Assembly (NCBI RefSeq): GCF_907163105.1
Contig: NZ_OU015321.1
Location: forward strand, 2,371,001-2,435,000
Reading direction: 5' to 3'
Source: Cloacibacterium caeni
Lineage (GTDB): Bacteria; Bacteroidota; Bacteroidia; Flavobacteriales; Weeksellaceae
Length of the DNA: 64,000 bases
Below the pieces are notes generated by a model. It saw nothing but the letters and a program-made list of their open reading frames with translations, was not told the origin of the DNA and ran no database searches. The position numbers were made by a program, and so were the translations under genes. Below, piece by piece: positions 62,628 through 64,000 of this stretch (its first letter is position 1; every line of letters starts with the position of its first letter).

Positions 62628-62885
62628 TTATGCGTTTGGTTCTACAGATACAAAAGATCTGTTGTTTGCTTTCTTAGTAAAAACTACTTTACCGTCTACT
62701 AATGCATGCAAAGTGTGGTCTTTACCCATTCCCACGTTTTCACCTGGGTGGTGTTGTGTACCTCTTTGTCTTACAATAATATTACCAGCAATAGCGCTTT
62801 GTCCACCGAAAATCTTCACACCTAATCTTTTAGAGTGAGATTCTCTACCGTTTTTGGAACTACCAACTCCTTTCTTGTGTGCCAT
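62628..62885 (-). CDS. rpmA: 50S ribosomal protein L27
   Basis: An 85-residue L27 with the usual N-terminus [24 protein letters not shown], which reaches the peptidyl-transferase centre, and [24 protein letters not shown]. There is no cleavable N-terminal extension of the Firmicutes type. It lies 29 bases after rplU. Confidence 0.98.
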   Translation of the reverse strand: MAHKKGVGSSKNGRESHSKRLGVKIFGGQSAIAGNIIVRQRGTQHHPGENVGMGKDHTLHALVDGKVVFTKKANNRSFVSVEPNA

Positions 62886-62914
62886 TTTATTTTAAGGTTT
62901 TTTGGTTTTTAAAA

Positions 62915-63343
62915 TTAATCTTCAGTGTCTTTTTTTGCAGTTTTTTTAGCAGCTGGTTTTTTAGCTGTTTTTTCTTCTGCTACTACTTCTTCAGTTGTTT
63001 CTTTTTTGGTAGCTTTTTTAGCTTTTGGAGCATCTGCACCACCAATTGATACAATTTGAATTTGAGTTAATTGTTGTCTGTGACCATTTTTCACTTTGTA
63101 ACCTTTTCTTCTTTTCTTTTTGAAAACGATTACTTTATCTGCTTGTACATGGTCTAGGATTTCTGCTTGAACAGAAACACCCTCTACAGCTGGGGCACCT
63201 ACAGTGATTGCTCCGTCAATAGTAAGAAGAACTTTGTCAAAAGAAACTTTGTCTCCTTTTTCTCCTTTTAAACGGTTTACAAACAACTTTTGGTTTTGCT
63301 CAACTTTGTATTGAAGCCCTGCTATCTCTACGATTGCTAACAT
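62915..63343 (-). CDS. rplU: 50S ribosomal protein L21 with lysine/alanine-rich C-terminal extension
   Basis: A 142-residue L21. The first 103 residues are the normal protein (MLAIVEIAGLQYKVEQNQ ... FKKKRRKGYKVKNGHRQQLTQIQI); about 40 further residues are rich in K, A, E and T (KKATKKETTEEVVAEEKTAKKPAAKK). The extension resembles histone-H1-like tails seen on some ribosomal proteins. The gene leads the rplU-rpmA pair and has a promoter upstream. Confidence 0.97.
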   Translation of the reverse strand: MLAIVEIAGLQYKVEQNQKLFVNRLKGEKGDKVSFDKVLLTIDGAITVGAPAVEGVSVQAEILDHVQADKVIVFKKKRRKGYKVKNGHRQQLTQIQIVSIGGADAPKAKKATKKETTEEVVAEEKTAKKPAAKKTAKKDTED

Positions 63344-63374
63344 TGTTTATAATTTTTTTAGTTAATTCAGGGTG

Positions 63375-63407
63375 CAAAAGTAAGAAATATTTTTGAGTTA
63401 TCCACAA
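63375..63407 (-). promoter_or_regulatory. Promoter of rplU-rpmA
   Basis: On the minus strand TACTTTTG (63382-63375) and TTG (63407-63405) lie 22 bases apart, fitting the Bacteroidota promoter; the rplU ATG follows 31 bases later. Confidence 0.5.
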
Positions 63408-63442
63408 TAATGCTAAAATTTTTTATTTACACTGATAAATTG

Positions 63443-63450
63443 TAAATTTG
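63443..63450 (+). promoter_or_regulatory. Candidate -7 box of the acyltransferase gene
   Basis: TAAATTTG fits TAnnTTTG, 19 bases before the ATG at 63470. No clear -33 element. Confidence 0.4.
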
Positions 63451-63469
63451 AAATTACTTAATAAACTTT

Positions 63470-64000
63470 ATGAAACGAGACCTCTACATTGATTTTGCCA
63501 AAGGCTTGGCTACTCTTTCTATTATTTTTATTCATACTGCTTTTTGGAGCGGTCAACTTTATCTTCCTTCGGAAGTGAGAACGTTGAGTTTACTCATAGA
63601 TGTTCCTGTATTTTTTGCGTTAAGTGGCTTAACTTCTGGGAATAATGTAGAAAAAACTTTGTACAGATTGCTGAAACTTCAGGTCACCTATATGATTTTC
63701 GTGACGTTCTTATTTTTCTTGGATGGATTTATGAAACTCGGAATCTTCAATATTTTTGGAGCAGAAGGCATGCAATCTTATTACACCGTTTTCGGGACTA
63801 AATATGGTGTACCTAATCTAGATTCAGCATTTAATTGGGATATGCTCGGCAATTGGTGGCTTCACAGCTATAGCAATTGTGATAGTTTTCCTGTAGTGAT
63901 GGGAAGTTTTTGGTATCTTAAAGTCTATTACATCGTAACTGTTTTTGGAGTTTTAGCCTTGAAATTTTTCCCAAAACATATCAAATGGTTAATAGGAGTT
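63470..64000 (+). CDS. Acyltransferase-3-family membrane protein, 3'-truncated by window edge
   Basis: The first 177 residues of an integral membrane protein, open to the window end. The start reads MKRDLYIDFAKGLATLSIIFIHTAFWSG, whose conserved D..KG and His are typical of acyltransferase-3 proteins that O-acylate sugars or lipids; LIDVPVFFALSGL follows as the second membrane segment. At least four hydrophobic segments are visible. It diverges from rplU. Substrate unknown. Confidence 0.75.
   Translation, partial: MKRDLYIDFAKGLATLSIIFIHTAFWSGQLYLPSEVRTLSLLIDVPVFFALSGLTSGNNVEKTLYRLLKLQVTYMIFVTFLFFLDGFMKLGIFNIFGAEGMQSYYTVFGTKYGVPNLDSAFNWDMLGNWWLHSYSNCDSFPVVMGSFWYLKVYYIVTVFGVLALKFFPKHIKWLIGV

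Noticed and set aside
1-64000. CRISPR arrays, tRNA or rRNA genes, prophage
   Set aside because: No regularly spaced repeats, cloverleaf with a CCA-type end, rRNA-like block or phage structural gene was seen on either strand.

Overview
The window is a 64 kb stretch of an AT-rich chromosome from a member of the Bacteroidota, most likely class Flavobacteriia and close to the Chryseobacterium/Cloacibacterium group. This rests on a type IX secretion sorting domain, type III glutamine synthetase, promoter-like boxes of the form TAnnTTTG, starts without clear Shine-Dalgarno sequences, and a family-typical gene content (FtsL-like protein, PASTA-bearing FtsI, GH3-family protein, DUF2795, WG-repeat lipoprotein). 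The genus is an inference. Almost everything is housekeeping; I see no CRISPR array, prophage, rRNA or tRNA gene.

Layout. 1-3.2 kb: end of tadA, coaX and an M1-family metallopeptidase. 3.2-7.0 kb: one large gene fusing nuclease, N6-adenine methylase and two HsdS-like specificity domains (a single-chain restriction-modification enzyme). 7.1-11.8 kb: a conserved protein with a nucleoside-phosphorylase-like C-terminus, divergent from glnN, then a GNAT acetyltransferase. 12.1-14.2 kb: an NlpC/P60 lipoprotein and an intact IS3-family element whose target duplication contains the stop codon of rodA. 14.2-19.8 kb (minus): the cell-elongation operon mreB-mreC-mreD-mrdA-rodA. 20.0-24.6 kb (plus): GNAT gene and the haem genes hemA, hemC, hemD, hemE. 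24.6-27.9 kb (minus): nitroreductase, a small exported protein, GH3-family protein and bacilliredoxin. 28.1-45.3 kb (minus): the division and cell-wall cluster mraZ-rsmH-ftsL-ftsI-murE-x-mraY-murD-ftsW-y-murG-murC-ftsQ-ftsA-ftsZ-yqeY, where x and y are small single-pass membrane proteins of unknown function. 45.5-47.9 kb (plus): alpha/beta hydrolase, engB, a small membrane protein and an ElaA-like acetyltransferase. 48.2-54.0 kb (minus): msrA, an outer-membrane barrel, secA, a DUF2795 protein and a sugar-nucleotide epimerase. 54.2-59.1 kb (plus): DUF2797 protein, WG-repeat lipoprotein and a large AsmA-like protein. 59.1-63.3 kb (minus): prolyl oligopeptidase, a T9SS-sorted protein, rpmA and rplU. 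63.5 kb to the edge: start of an acyltransferase-3 membrane protein.

The elongation and division clusters lie within about 31 kb and between them encode much of the peptidoglycan machinery: precursor synthesis (MurC, D, E, MraY, MurG), two SEDS/PBP pairs (RodA/PBP2 and FtsW/FtsI), the filaments MreB and FtsA/FtsZ, and the MraZ regulator with a candidate operator. MurE carries the DNPR motif expected for meso-diaminopimelate.

The most notable non-gene signal is a collection of short palindromic repeats in the gaps between genes. One example is read in frame inside the restriction-modification gene and another supplies the last codons of hemD. Strong hairpin terminators punctuate most transcription units. 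I did not find a convincing undescribed multi-gene system; the best candidates for new biology are the fused restriction enzyme, the phosphorylase-like protein opposite glnN, the two unknown membrane proteins inside the division cluster, and the palindromic repeats.
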